Shown here in pieces: positions 8,304 to 16,702 of a stretch of DNA of 33,787 nt. Under the pieces are notes generated by a model. It made no database searches, was not told the DNA's origin, and worked only from the letters and a program-made list of their open reading frames with translations. The stretch is from NCBI GenBank assembly GCA_012727675.1, contig JAAYGR010000048.1, forward strand, positions 1-33,787, in the 5' to 3' direction. Each line of letters starts with the position of its first letter. The first letter of the stretch is position 1. The translations under genes and the position numbers were made by a program. The DNA comes from Bacillota bacterium (GTDB lineage Bacteria; Bacillota; Limnochordia; DTU087).

Positions 8304-9327
8304 GAGTACGTATAAAGCATCGGGTGTGGATATTCAAGCAGGTTACGAGGTGGTGCGCCGGATAAAGAAGCACACCGAATCCACCTTCCGACCTGAGGTG
8401 CTCAGCAACATCGGCAGTTTTGGTTCCTTTTTTGCCTTGGATACTTCCAAATACCGGGAGCCGATACTAGTCGCCGGTACTGATGGTGTGGGTACTAAGC
8501 TAAAGATAGCTTTTATGATGGACAAGCACGATACCATAGGTATCGATGTGGTAGCCTACTGTGTCAATGACATCATCTGCCAGGGGGCAGAACCGCTGTT
8601 TTTCCTGGACTACTTGGCTGTGGGCAAGAACTACCCAGAGAAGGTTGAGAGCATTATAGCGGGGGTCGCCGAGGGCTGCCGCCAGGCCGGCTGTGCCCTT
8701 GTGGGCGGTGAAACCGCTGAGATGCCGGGATTTTATCCGGAGGATGAGTATGATCTGGCGGGGTTTGCTGTAGGTGTTGTGGAAAAATCCCGGTGTATAA
8801 CAGGGCAGCAGGCCAAGGCGGGGGATGTGGTCATCGGCCTGGCCTCCAGCGGTCTGCAAAGCAGCGGGTTTTCCCTAGTTAGGAAGATTTTCTTCCACGA
8901 TCATGACTATAAGGTCACAGATCATTTTGATGAGTTGGGCCGCACCCTGGGGGAAGAGCTCCTGGAGCCAACCCTCATCTATGTTAAGCCCATTCTCAGC
9001 TTGATCGATGCCGTTGACGTTACCGGTATTGCCAACATCAGTGGGGGTGGAATACCGGAGAACATACCTAGGTCTATGCCTGATAATTTGGATGCGGTAA
9101 TCCGCAAGGGCAGCTGGCCGGTACATCCCATTTTTGCCGTTCTTCAGCGCTTAGGCGAAGTTGAGGAAACTGAGATGTATAACACCTTTAATATGGGTAT
9201 TGGCATGGTGGTTATCGTAAAGCGTGATCATGCAGATAAAGCTCTAGACAAGCTGGCCGAGTGGGGAATTGAGGCGTATATCATAGGTGAGCTGGTGCCT
9301 GGCCAGGGGAAAGTTGTTTTTGGGTAA
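8296..9327 (+). CDS. purM: Phosphoribosylformylglycinamidine cyclo-ligase (AIR synthetase)
   Basis: ATP-dependent closure of FGAM to aminoimidazole ribonucleotide, the step after PurL, in the same PurM/PurL fold superfamily. It has 343 residues, typical for PurM. Hallmarks are the N-terminal YKASGVDIQAGYEVV, the VAGTDGVGTKLKIA loop, LVGGETAEMPGFY and NISGGGIPENIPR. The ATG at 8296 follows GGAGGG at 8284-8289 and overlaps the purF stop by eight bases. In-frame codons further upstream lie inside purF and are unlikely starts. No defects seen. Confidence 0.96.
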   Translation: MDKSTYKASGVDIQAGYEVVRRIKKHTESTFRPEVLSNIGSFGSFFALDTSKYREPILVAGTDGVGTKLKIAFMMDKHDTIGIDVVAYCVNDIICQGAEPLFFLDYLAVGKNYPEKVESIIAGVAEGCRQAGCALVGGETAEMPGFYPEDEYDLAGFAVGVVEKSRCITGQQAKAGDVVIGLASSGLQSSGFSLVRKIFFHDHDYKVTDHFDELGRTLGEELLEPTLIYVKPILSLIDAVDVTGIANISGGGIPENIPRSMPDNLDAVIRKGSWPVHPIFAVLQRLGEVEETEMYNTFNMGIGMVVIVKRDHADKALDKLAEWGIEAYIIGELVPGQGKVVFG

Positions 9328-9340
9328 GGGGGAGTAATGA

Positions 9341-9946
9341 GTGGGACGGTTGGCGGTCTTAATTTCTGGGCGGGGGTCCAATTTGCAGGCTCTCATTGAC
9401 GCTATAGCCGCTGGCAAACTGGATGCGGAAATTGCCACTGTCATCAGTGACAGGGCCGATGCCTTGGGATTGGATAGGGCAAGGCGGGCCGGTATCCCTA
9501 CCCAGGTCCTTCCTTGGCTGGGCAAAAAGCGGCGGGATGAGTATTTCCAAAACCTGCAGAGACTCCTGGAGGAAGCCGATGTGGAGCTTGTGGTGTTGGC
9601 AGGGTTTATGCGGCTTCTCCCCAAAGAGCTGGTGAGGGCCTTTCCTCAGCGGATTATCAACATCCATCCCTCACTCCTGCCGGCCTTTCCTGGGCTAGAT
9701 GCCCAGCGGCAGGCTTTGGAGTACGGAGTAAAGGTCGCTGGATGTACCGTACATTTTGTCGATGAGGGAATGGATTCGGGACCCATCATTGTCCAGAAGG
9801 CCGTACCGGTGTATGACTATGACACTGAGGAGTCACTGGCAGAACGGATCTTGGCCAAAGAACATGAAGCTCTACCTCAAGCTGTTGCGCTGGTATTGAG
9901 CAAACAGTGGCAGATACGGGGGCGAAAAGTCGTATGCAAGTGCTAG
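9341..9946 (+). CDS. purN: Phosphoribosylglycinamide formyltransferase, folate-dependent PurN
   Basis: Transfers a formyl group from 10-formyltetrahydrofolate to GAR. It has 201 residues. SGRGSNLQAL is at residues 9-18, and the catalytic triad residues Asn107 and His109 (INIHPSLLPAFPG) and Asp145 (DEGMDSGPII) are all present. The start is GTG at 9341 with AAGGGGGAG about seven bases upstream; the nearby ATG at 9337 is in the wrong frame. It begins 13 bases after purM ends and overlaps purD by 13 bases. purH, which commonly follows purN, is missing. Confidence 0.95.
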   Translation: MGRLAVLISGRGSNLQALIDAIAAGKLDAEIATVISDRADALGLDRARRAGIPTQVLPWLGKKRRDEYFQNLQRLLEEADVELVVLAGFMRLLPKELVRAFPQRIINIHPSLLPAFPGLDAQRQALEYGVKVAGCTVHFVDEGMDSGPIIVQKAVPVYDYDTEESLAERILAKEHEALPQAVALVLSKQWQIRGRKVVCKC

Positions 9947-11220
9947 TTGTAGGCAGCGGCGGCAGGGAACATGCCATTACGCTGAAGCTTGTGCAGAGTC
10001 CAAAGGTAGACGCAGTATGGTGTTATCCAGGGAATGCCGGCATGGCTCAGGCAGCCCGGATCCCCAAACTAGATAGTTCCGACGCCAATACCTTGGCTGA
10101 ATTTGCCGAAGGTCAAGGCATTGATTTGACCATTGTGGGACCGGAAGGGTACCTGGCAGAGGGGATCGTGGATGTCTTTCGTTCTAGGGGACTGTGTATA
10201 GTCGGCCCCAGCCAGTCTGCTGCCCGAATCGAAAGCAGCAAAGTCTTTGCTAAGGGACTTATGGAGAAGTACGGGATACCTACAGCAGCCTATCGGGTCT
10301 TCAGTGAATACCAAGAAGCCAAGGGGTATATCGAAGAAATGGGAGCACCCATTGTGATCAAAGCCGATGGCTTAGCGGCCGGCAAAGGAGTAGTAGTGGC
10401 AGAGGATGTGGAAACCGCTTTAGAGGCAGTTCGGGTTACCCTTTCTGGCCAGCGGGTGGGAGAAGCCGGCAGGCGCATCGTAGTAGAAGAGTTCATGGAA
10501 GGTCAAGAAGTATCAATCCTCGCGCTCTATGACGGGAAGACCTGTGTGCCGCTGGTGCCCAGCCAGGATCATAAGGCTGTGGGTGATGGAGATCAGGGGC
10601 CCAATACCGGCGGCATGGGGGCTTACAGCCCTGTGCCGGTGGTAGATGAGGCTTTACAGCGGGAGATCTGCCAATCCATCCTGCTTCCCACCCTGGAAGC
10701 TCTGCATAAGGAAGGGGTTACCTACACAGGGGTGCTTTACGCAGGGTTGATGCTGACAAAGGCCGGCCCTAAGGTGGTAGAGTTTAACTGTCGCTTCGGT
10801 GATCCTGAGACCCAGGCATTGATGCCTAGGCTGAGGACAGATTTGGCTGAGGTGCTGCTGGCTGTTGGTGAAGGACGCCTGGCTTCGCTGCCACCTTTGG
10901 AGTGGGATCCCAGGGCTTGTGTTTCCGTTATAGCTGCATCCCAGGGATATCCCGGTCCCCATGATACTGGTTTTCCCATTGTGGGTCTGGATGCAGTAGA
11001 GAAGATGGATGATGTTTTCGTGTATCACGGAGCAACTGCCCTCCGGGGTGATGAGATCGTTACTGCCGGGGGCCGGGTACTCAGCATTTCTGCCTTGGGT
11101 GATGATATCCAAGGGGCAAGAGATCGAGCCTACGAGGCAATTGCGAAGCTGGATTTTGAAAATATGTACTATAGAAAGGATATCGCCTGGAGAGCTCTAG
11201 ACCAAGGAAAAGTGGACTAG
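9934..11220 (+). CDS. purD: Phosphoribosylamine-glycine ligase (GAR synthetase)
   Basis: ATP-grasp enzyme joining phosphoribosylamine and glycine. It has 428 residues, as usual for the family. It begins MQVLVVGSGGREHA and contains the ATP-grasp segments IVIKADGLAAGKGVVVAED, GGMGAYSPVP and EFNCRFGDPETQ. The ATG at 9934 gives the canonical N-terminus; in-frame upstream codons from 9907 lie inside purN. A GGGGG tract about ten bases upstream may serve as ribosome site, helped by coupling to purN. It is the last pur gene of the block, followed by a GC-rich hairpin. Confidence 0.96.
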   Translation: MQVLVVGSGGREHAITLKLVQSPKVDAVWCYPGNAGMAQAARIPKLDSSDANTLAEFAEGQGIDLTIVGPEGYLAEGIVDVFRSRGLCIVGPSQSAARIESSKVFAKGLMEKYGIPTAAYRVFSEYQEAKGYIEEMGAPIVIKADGLAAGKGVVVAEDVETALEAVRVTLSGQRVGEAGRRIVVEEFMEGQEVSILALYDGKTCVPLVPSQDHKAVGDGDQGPNTGGMGAYSPVPVVDEALQREICQSILLPTLEALHKEGVTYTGVLYAGLMLTKAGPKVVEFNCRFGDPETQALMPRLRTDLAEVLLAVGEGRLASLPPLEWDPRACVSVIAASQGYPGPHDTGFPIVGLDAVEKMDDVFVYHGATALRGDEIVTAGGRVLSISALGDDIQGARDRAYEAIAKLDFENMYYRKDIAWRALDQGKVD

Positions 11221-11525
11221 GCGGCTTGCAGCGGCGGTTTTGATACTGAAGGAACCGAAGAAGATAACCCCGGGTGTTGGGGCCCGGGGCTTTATCTTTG
11301 ATGGTAAGCGTTTTCTTGGCTGCAGGTGTTTTTCGCAAGAGAAATCAGAAGCTCCGGGAAAGGCTATCTGGATGATTCCGCTGTATGATCTGGTGGAGCC
11401 GCTGGTACAAGATATGATATACTATTAGAAACATCGATTCTTTATTTACCTTTTGGCGAAGAATGTCGAGGGATTGGGGGCTTTAACGGCCGGCTTCGCT
11501 TGGGGAGGACAGGGGGGAGCTGCCC
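11221..11525 (+). other. Gap between purD and the metallophosphoesterase gene
   Basis: Most of this 305-base stretch shows no recognisable gene. It holds the hairpin at 11259-11297. Two tiny ORFs overlap as ATGA: 24 codons at 11301-11375 and 18 codons at 11372-11428; neither has a clear ribosome site. An extended -10-like TGATATACT (11415-11423) could serve the next gene, although its -35 region is poor. Confidence 0.5.
11259..11297 (+). terminator. GC-rich hairpin after purD, possible terminator
   Basis: CCCCGGG (11268-11274) pairs with CCCGGGG (11283-11289), and flanking AAGATAA and TTATCTT extend the stem across a small bulge. The following T run is short and interrupted, so termination may be partial. 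Confidence 0.55.
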
Positions 11526-12158
11526 TTGAATCTGCTTATAGTTGCCGATGATGTCGATCCATTGCTGTATGATTATTATCGCCCAGAGCGATTTCCACCC
11601 ATTGACTTGATTCTTTCTTGTGGAGACTTGAAGCAGTGGTATCTGTCCTATCTGATGTCGACCTTTAATGCTCCTTTATACTACGTGCGGGGCAATCACG
11701 ATACATCCTATGCTGACAATCCCCCCGATGGAGGAGAGAACATCCACGGTAAGATAGTTAACTACAAAGGCATCAGAATTATGGGTTTTGAGGGAAGCCA
11801 GGTATACACCCGGGAAGCAGTGCAGTACACCGAGCGGGAAATGTATTGGACATACCAGTTCATGAGATTTCAGATCTGGCGCCATCGGGGAGTGGATATC
11901 GTGCTCACCCACAGTCCTCCAGAGGGCATCCATGACATGGACAACGTAACCCATAAGGGTTTTCGGGTGTTTAATCACATTATCAAGAAACACCGCCCAA
12001 AGTACCACATCCACGGCCATACCCATCTCAACTACGGCCGCAACCAGGAGCGGGTAACACAGGTTGAGGATACATATGTCATCAACGCGTACGGCTTTTA
12101 CATCTTAAATTACGAAAAGGGTCCGGAAGGAAGCGGCCGCTACCAGACCCCACGATAG
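11526..12158 (+). CDS. Calcineurin-like metallophosphoesterase, variant first metal motif
   Basis: Predicted cytosolic phosphoesterase of 210 residues; the substrate is not known. The later metal-binding motifs are intact: SCGDLK (GD), VRGNHD (GNHD), THSPP and HIHGHTHLNYG (GHTH). The first motif, normally DxH, reads VADDVDPLLYD, so the usual histidine is absent. I believe related clostridial proteins share this VAD-x-VDPLLYD start, which would make it a subfamily trait. The start is TTG at 11526, six bases after a GGGGGGAG tract. It converges with the dehydratase/activase operon, and the 66-base gap contains no clear terminator. Confidence 0.85.
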   Translation: MNLLIVADDVDPLLYDYYRPERFPPIDLILSCGDLKQWYLSYLMSTFNAPLYYVRGNHDTSYADNPPDGGENIHGKIVNYKGIRIMGFEGSQVYTREAVQYTEREMYWTYQFMRFQIWRHRGVDIVLTHSPPEGIHDMDNVTHKGFRVFNHIIKKHRPKYHIHGHTHLNYGRNQERVTQVEDTYVINAYGFYILNYEKGPEGSGRYQTPR

Positions 12159-12230
12159 CTCGGTATCAGCCGTGCGCGGCCGTCTCGGTATCAGCCTGGC
12201 AGCCTCGAAGCAGCGACCTTAGTATCAACT
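12159..12230. repeat. Short imperfect direct repeats between convergent genes
   Basis: CTCGGTATCAGCC occurs at 12159-12171 and 12184-12196, with a degenerate third copy (CTTAGTATCAACT) at 12218-12230 that runs into the end of the activase gene. No strong hairpin is formed. The role is unknown. Confidence 0.6.
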
Positions 12231-13199
12231 GGCGGCCCCGGTATTGGCAATATCCTGCCACTTGCGGCATCTATCTCCCCAGCGGGCAAGCACTATTTTT
12301 CCCTGCTTTATTTCGACGATTTCACAGTGGTTGGGGCATCCATTGCACTCAAAGCTTCTGGTGGCAAACTCAAGTTCACTGGCGCCGAAGCCTCGGAATA
12401 GTGTTTTCTTGCCCTGAGCTGCATTTTCTTTAGCTAGCAGCGCCATTCCCAAGGCTCCCATTACCGCGAAATGCTCTGGGACAATGACCGGAACTCCTAG
12501 TTCCTTTTCAAAGGCGTGTCTGATGCCCTGATTAGCGGCAACGCCCCCTTGAAAGGCGATGGGGGGAACAACCGGCTTGCCCTGGCCGACGTTATTTAGA
12601 TAGTTCCTCACCAAGGCTTCACACAATCCCGCGATAATATCCGGTGCTGAATGGCCCATCTGCTGTTTGTGGATCATGTCGGATTCTGCAAAAACCGAGC
12701 AGCGGCCTGCGATCCTAACTGGCTGCTTGCTCTTTAGAGCCAAGGCCCCAAACTCTTCAATGGGAATGCCCAGCCGATCGGCCTGGTGATCAAGGAAAGA
12801 GCCTGTGCCTGCTGAACAAACTGTGTTCATGGCAAAATCTACCACAACGCCGTCGCGGATAATGATCATTTTTGAATCCTGGCCGCCGATCTCCACCACA
12901 GTCTGTACATCGGGTATGCAGTGCATGGCTGCTACGGCGTGGGCCGTGATCTCATTCTTTACTATATCTGCCCCTAGAATAACTCCCGTAAGCTGGCGGG
13001 CTGAACCGGTGGCGCCCACCCCCATGATAGAGAGGGAAGAGGGGATCTCCTTTTCCAACATGCTCAGACCGTTTTGGATCGCTTGAATAGGTTGACCCTG
13101 GGTCCGAATATACAGATCGGCCAGTACCTGGTCATGTTCATCAATCAGGACGAAATTGGTGCTGACTGAACCGACATCGACTCCTAGATATGCGTTCAA
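12225..13199 (-). CDS. Acyl-CoA dehydratase activase (HgdC/BadF/BcrA type ATPase)
   Basis: ASKHA-fold ATPase of 324 residues. Relatives use ATP to drive an electron into 2-hydroxyacyl-CoA dehydratases or benzoyl-CoA reductases. Seen: GVDVGSVSTN at residues 6-15, EIGGQDSK at 103-110, and Cys128 (NTVCSAGTGSFLDHQ) and Cys167 (AGRCSVFAESD). The two cysteines match those that hold the dimer-bridging 4Fe-4S cluster in HgdC. A C-terminal extension adds Cys285, Cys288, Cys292 and Cys311 (FECNGCPNHCE, GDRC), possibly a second metal site. The start is TTG at 13199 with AGAGGTG upstream; it overlaps the preceding gene by four bases. It is the last gene of a three-gene set. The true substrate is unknown. 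Confidence 0.88.
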   Translation of the reverse strand: MNAYLGVDVGSVSTNFVLIDEHDQVLADLYIRTQGQPIQAIQNGLSMLEKEIPSSLSIMGVGATGSARQLTGVILGADIVKNEITAHAVAAMHCIPDVQTVVEIGGQDSKMIIIRDGVVVDFAMNTVCSAGTGSFLDHQADRLGIPIEEFGALALKSKQPVRIAGRCSVFAESDMIHKQQMGHSAPDIIAGLCEALVRNYLNNVGQGKPVVPPIAFQGGVAANQGIRHAFEKELGVPVIVPEHFAVMGALGMALLAKENAAQGKKTLFRGFGASELEFATRSFECNGCPNHCEIVEIKQGKIVLARWGDRCRKWQDIANTGAAS

Positions 13200-14302
13200 G
13201 CGGTTTCACCTCTTGTTCTTGCCATTCTATTCCGTCTCATCCTGAGAAGGTCTACAAAGGCCTCCAAGCGGGTAGCAATACCTGCTTTTCCAGTCTGTTC
13301 ATCCAGCATGAGGGTCAAAACCGGGATATCCAACTCTTTGCTGACCCTCGGCATAATGCTCTTAGCCACTATCTCCGGAATGCAGGTAAAGGGGGCAAGC
13401 TGCACAACTCCATCAAAGCCTCTCTTGGCGTAAAGGACAGTCTCACCGATGCTTGTTTGGCCGTGGCCGCCGACCAGTTCAGGCAGATAGGGCCCAGCTG
13501 CCTTCTTTGCGCTGCGTTCTGCCTCCACCCGGAAGGTGTCCAGTAGGGTATTTTCCGTGACCCAATTGGTGAGGAAGATGGAGCGATTCACATAAACCCC
13601 CATATGGCCCAGTGTTTCTACAACATCGAGATTAACAAAGGGCTCAAGGACAACATAAATCTCCCCGATAACTCCCACTTTCAAAGGCTGATAGTCATAA
13701 TCCTTGGGCATTTCCTTGAACCGCTTGAGGAAGGCTGCTGTCACATTCTTAACCTCTTTTACCGAGTCGGCTCTATCGATTGCCTTAATCCCTTGAGATA
13801 AGATGCGGCTTGTTGTTCCCTTTTCCAGCTCCAGGGGCCTAACCCGGTGGCTCTCACGTTCTAGAGCATCTAGGGCAAGGAGCTTCTGCCACGCCAGCCA
13901 AGCACAGGCTGCGAATTTGGGGAAGCTGACCTTCACCAGGTCTCGGATTATGCGGTATGTCTGCATTAAGTGGCCCCGGGGCGGTTCAAAGGTGATGACC
14001 CTCACATCGTAGCCCAGCTGTTCCTTAAGGATCCTGCCTTGCAGCTGGGTATAATACCCGGCTCGGCAAGGCCCTACACCTCCAGAGGAGATTATTGTAT
14101 CGGCCCCCAGCTTCAGTGCCTCCAGGTAAGTTCCCAGGAGCACCTTAAAGGGCAGGCAGGCAAATTCCGGTGAGTACTTGGTCCCGAGATCTAAAGTGCG
14201 CTTAGTCGGGGGAGGAGGAAGTACTACCTCATGGCCCATTCCTTCCACCAAGGTCTTGAAGGCTATCCAAGAGGTCCCCATATGGGGGAAGGTTATTCTC
14301 AT
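13196..14302 (-). CDS. 2-hydroxyacyl-CoA dehydratase-like protein (activase partner, second subunit)
   Basis: Protein of 368 residues resembling the C-terminal part of the large fused activase/DUF2229 proteins. It starts MRITFPHMGTSWIAFKTLVE. Likely cluster or active-site cysteines occur in EFACLPFK, GGVGPCRAGYY and APFTCIPE. Near the C-terminus, LDEQTGKAGIATRLEAFVD is almost repeated in the neighbouring upstream gene, so the two are related. The ATG at 14302 overlaps that gene's TGA, and its own stop overlaps the activase TTG, so all three should be made together. By analogy the protein would bind an Fe-S cluster reduced by the activase. The reaction is not predictable from sequence alone. 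Confidence 0.75.
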   Translation of the reverse strand: MRITFPHMGTSWIAFKTLVEGMGHEVVLPPPPTKRTLDLGTKYSPEFACLPFKVLLGTYLEALKLGADTIISSGGVGPCRAGYYTQLQGRILKEQLGYDVRVITFEPPRGHLMQTYRIIRDLVKVSFPKFAACAWLAWQKLLALDALERESHRVRPLELEKGTTSRILSQGIKAIDRADSVKEVKNVTAAFLKRFKEMPKDYDYQPLKVGVIGEIYVVLEPFVNLDVVETLGHMGVYVNRSIFLTNWVTENTLLDTFRVEAERSAKKAAGPYLPELVGGHGQTSIGETVLYAKRGFDGVVQLAPFTCIPEIVAKSIMPRVSKELDIPVLTLMLDEQTGKAGIATRLEAFVDLLRMRRNRMARTRGETA

Positions 14303-15354
14303 TGTCTAACACCCCTTTTGCGCACCAGCATATCGGTAAAAGCCTCAAGTCTGGTGAGAATGCCGGCCCTACCTGTGTGTTCATCAAGACACAGTGACAG
14401 ATACGGTATGCGGCCGTGTTTTTGGCAATCCAGCTCCAGCAGTTTATCCACCATGGCATCGGGACCGCAGGCAAAGGCCGTAAGGTGAATTACTCCATCC
14501 ACCATGTTTTCCTGAAAGAAATAGTAAACAGATCTGATTACTTGGTTGCTGTAGTACCAAAACAAATACTTGGGCTGCTTCTTAGCCTGGGCTTGGCGGG
14601 CCTTAGCGGGAACCATCTCGGGTGTCAGGATGGAGACACCAAGGCGTTTCAAGGTGTCCAGGAGCCCACAGTTGATGAACTCATCGTAGATCATGTATGG
14701 ATAACCCACTACAGCTAAGCATATATTGCTATTCTGTAATTCTGAGGATCGAGCCGATGATGATTTAGCGGAGGCAATGCTGCTCTTAACATCAGAAGGT
14801 GTTTTCTTTTCACCCTTAACGGATGCTGCCAACTTATCCAGGAGCGATACGGCTTCTTCCGGCAGCATCCTGCTGGTCAAGAGCTCTTCGTAGTATTGCT
14901 TGACCTTTACAGACTTGCGGTAGGCCAGAAGGGCGTGCCGGTATCCTGCTCCCAGCACCTCGGCCACCTTCATCCAGGCCTTGGCCGGTGCGAAACGACC
15001 GTCTCTGACATCGAAGCGGGGAGTCAAGAGGGGCGGAATCCCCTTAACAGATGACTTGATCATATCGGGTAGACCGAGAAACTTTGGACAAAGGGTAGCA
15101 TCATGGTCGAGACCAACAATCCTTGGTACAAAGATATAGTCGACTTTGCCGGCTAAGCTGGCCACATGGCCGTGATAAACCTTGATGGGGATACATGCGT
15201 CGGTTACCGTGTCCCTGATACCCTCATTAACAATGTGCTTGTTGGTAAGCGGACTTAGTATAACTTCTGCTCCAAGCTCTTCAAAAAACGTCTTCCACTG
15301 CGGATAAAAGGAGTAGTAAGCCAGTGCTCTCGGAATACCGATACGAATCGCCAT
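14299..15354 (-). CDS. DUF2229-type 2-hydroxyacyl-CoA dehydratase-like protein (first subunit)
   Basis: Protein of 351 residues. The N-terminus RIGIPRALAYYSFYPQWKTFFEELG matches, from memory, the start of the DUF2229 region in fused activases. Cysteines lie in DACIPIK, TLCPKFLG, NCGLLD, AFACGPDA and LSLCLDEHTG. A serine- and lysine-rich linker around residues 195-215 divides it into two parts. Its C-terminal LDEHTGRAGILTRLEAFTD is shared with the next gene. The ATG at 15354 is chosen because GGGGAGG lies seven bases upstream; a GTG one codon earlier is too close. It is the first gene of the operon. Confidence 0.75.
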   Translation of the reverse strand: MAIRIGIPRALAYYSFYPQWKTFFEELGAEVILSPLTNKHIVNEGIRDTVTDACIPIKVYHGHVASLAGKVDYIFVPRIVGLDHDATLCPKFLGLPDMIKSSVKGIPPLLTPRFDVRDGRFAPAKAWMKVAEVLGAGYRHALLAYRKSVKVKQYYEELLTSRMLPEEAVSLLDKLAASVKGEKKTPSDVKSSIASAKSSSARSSELQNSNICLAVVGYPYMIYDEFINCGLLDTLKRLGVSILTPEMVPAKARQAQAKKQPKYLFWYYSNQVIRSVYYFFQENMVDGVIHLTAFACGPDAMVDKLLELDCQKHGRIPYLSLCLDEHTGRAGILTRLEAFTDMLVRKRGVRQ

Positions 15355-15454
15355 CACTCAACCTCCCCTAACTTCAACTTACTTCTAGATAAGGTTGGAA
15401 AAGCCTGCCTGTAGAGGCATTTTTCGACAGTTGATGTTGAAGCTAGGGGCATTG

Positions 15455-15491
15455 AAAAACTAGGGGTCGGCCGCCTTGCCGTGGCGGCCGA
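15455..15491 (-). terminator. Terminator after the lipoprotein gene
   Basis: Nine-base perfect arms, TCGGCCGCC (15467-15475) and GGCGGCCGA (15483-15491), with a seven-base loop. On the minus strand the stem is followed, after seven bases, by TTTTT (15455-15459). It lies about 30 bases past the lipoprotein stop and separates it from the dehydratase/activase operon. Confidence 0.65.
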
Positions 15492-15522
15492 GAAGGGTTA
15501 CGGCAGAGTCCTGAGGCACAAG

Positions 15523-16629
15523 TCACGGTCCTGGTCTATCGATGGTTGTTGGTATCCATTCAACATTCACCGGGTGACTGCGGATGCTCTCATTACCGCC
15601 TTTATCAACACTGGATACTGCAACCTGTATCGAGACAACCTCATCTTCCCAGTGGGAGGATGGCTCCGGCAGGTACAGATACGAAGTCTGCTGGCTGGAT
15701 ACCACGGCAACCAGCTGAAAACCGGCAAAGGGATCTGTCTGGACATAGATCTTGTAACCATGTAGATCGTTTTCCACCGGCACCACCGGGTCCCAGGAGA
15801 TTAGGATCCCATCCTCCTGCGCAAGAGTGTTGACATGGGCGGGAGGAGGGGGAGGGGCGTCAATATAGCCGATAATCTCGACACAGCCCCAAGCAGGGTT
15901 CCAGTTTACCTCAGTAGTCTGGCCCGGCCGGATGGTGACAGTCTCCCAAGGACTCTGATAAATCCGGTTGTAGCTGTGGAAGGTATTCTTGTACAGCTCT
16001 ATCCGAAGATCGTGGGTCTTAGGAGTAAGGCGGTCTATTTCCACTGTAACAATAGAGGAGTCCTCCCGGGTAAACTCTTTGACTACTTCTGATTGCTCAC
16101 CAGTGCCGATGATAATTCTACCTTTTACTTGCTCATAACCCTCAAAATCGCTGATATCCAAGTGGATGACAAGCACTCCAGGAGCAGCCCGGAGCGGCAG
16201 CTCAACACTGGCGGTTTTGCCTTCCTGGACAAGTACACTGGCAGTGCCTAAGTAGGTTAAATCTCCCCGCTGGCTGTATACCTTCACTTCCAGCTCCCAG
16301 GTGCCGATGAGTACCTTAGGGAAGCTGCCTGCGGCGGTCATGGTAGCAAGATCAACTGCAAGCTCCCGTTCAAGGATGTGACTGCCCCGGGTGAGGACGG
16401 CTTTGACTTGGCCGATGGGGGCGTCACCCGCCATGGTTGAAGCGAGCAGTGCCTTTACAGCAACACCTCCGGTGGGTCCGGTAAGGGGTGGGTCAGGGGA
16501 GGAGATTCTTTGTCCAGGCCCCCCGAAGCAGCCGCTAAGAAGGGTACTGACAGCGACAATTACATTGACAAAAAGGATAATCCTTCGCCGGGAGAACCTG
16601 CCTTTGGACCTAAGTACATCTCGTGACAT
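15523..16629 (-). CDS. Predicted lipoprotein with C-terminal fibronectin type III domain
   Basis: Secreted, lipid-anchored protein of 368 residues, function unknown. The N-terminus has a basic stretch (RFSRRR), a hydrophobic core and the lipobox LSGC with Cys34. The middle appears beta-rich, like carboxypeptidase-regulatory or Ig-like modules. A proline run at about 258 leads into a fibronectin-III-like domain (ILISWDPV, GYKIYVQTD, VSIQVAVSSVDKGGNES). The ATG at 16629 is the only good start. Its GGAGG lies inside the 3' arm of a hairpin that is followed by a T run, so expression probably depends on that structure. A near-consensus promoter lies upstream. Confidence 0.8.
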   Translation of the reverse strand: MSRDVLRSKGRFSRRRIILFVNVIVAVSTLLSGCFGGPGQRISSPDPPLTGPTGGVAVKALLASTMAGDAPIGQVKAVLTRGSHILERELAVDLATMTAAGSFPKVLIGTWELEVKVYSQRGDLTYLGTASVLVQEGKTASVELPLRAAPGVLVIHLDISDFEGYEQVKGRIIIGTGEQSEVVKEFTREDSSIVTVEIDRLTPKTHDLRIELYKNTFHSYNRIYQSPWETVTIRPGQTTEVNWNPAWGCVEIIGYIDAPPPPPAHVNTLAQEDGILISWDPVVPVENDLHGYKIYVQTDPFAGFQLVAVVSSQQTSYLYLPEPSSHWEDEVVSIQVAVSSVDKGGNESIRSHPVNVEWIPTTIDRPGP

Positions 16630-16669
16630 AAAAAATCGCCTCCTTGACCCCTTAGGGCAAGGCGGCGAT
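16630..16669 (-). promoter_or_regulatory. Terminator-like hairpin that buries the ribosome site of the lipoprotein gene
   Basis: On the minus strand ATCGCC (16669-16664) pairs with GGCGAT (16640-16635), CCTTG (16662-16658) pairs with CAAGG (16646-16642), and CCC pairs with GGG around a small loop. The 3' arm contains the AAGGAGG ribosome site, and six T residues (16635-16630) run directly into the ATG. It could act as an attenuator, as a translation lock, or as a terminator for the upstream recombinase gene. Confidence 0.7.
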
Positions 16670-16702
16670 CAATGCACAGGGAGACAGACTTCCTGTGCCT
16701 TC

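Noticed and set aside
11301-11428. Two tiny ORFs overlapping as ATGA after purD
   Set aside because: They have 24 and 18 codons with no ribosome site. The overlap alone is weak evidence for real peptides.
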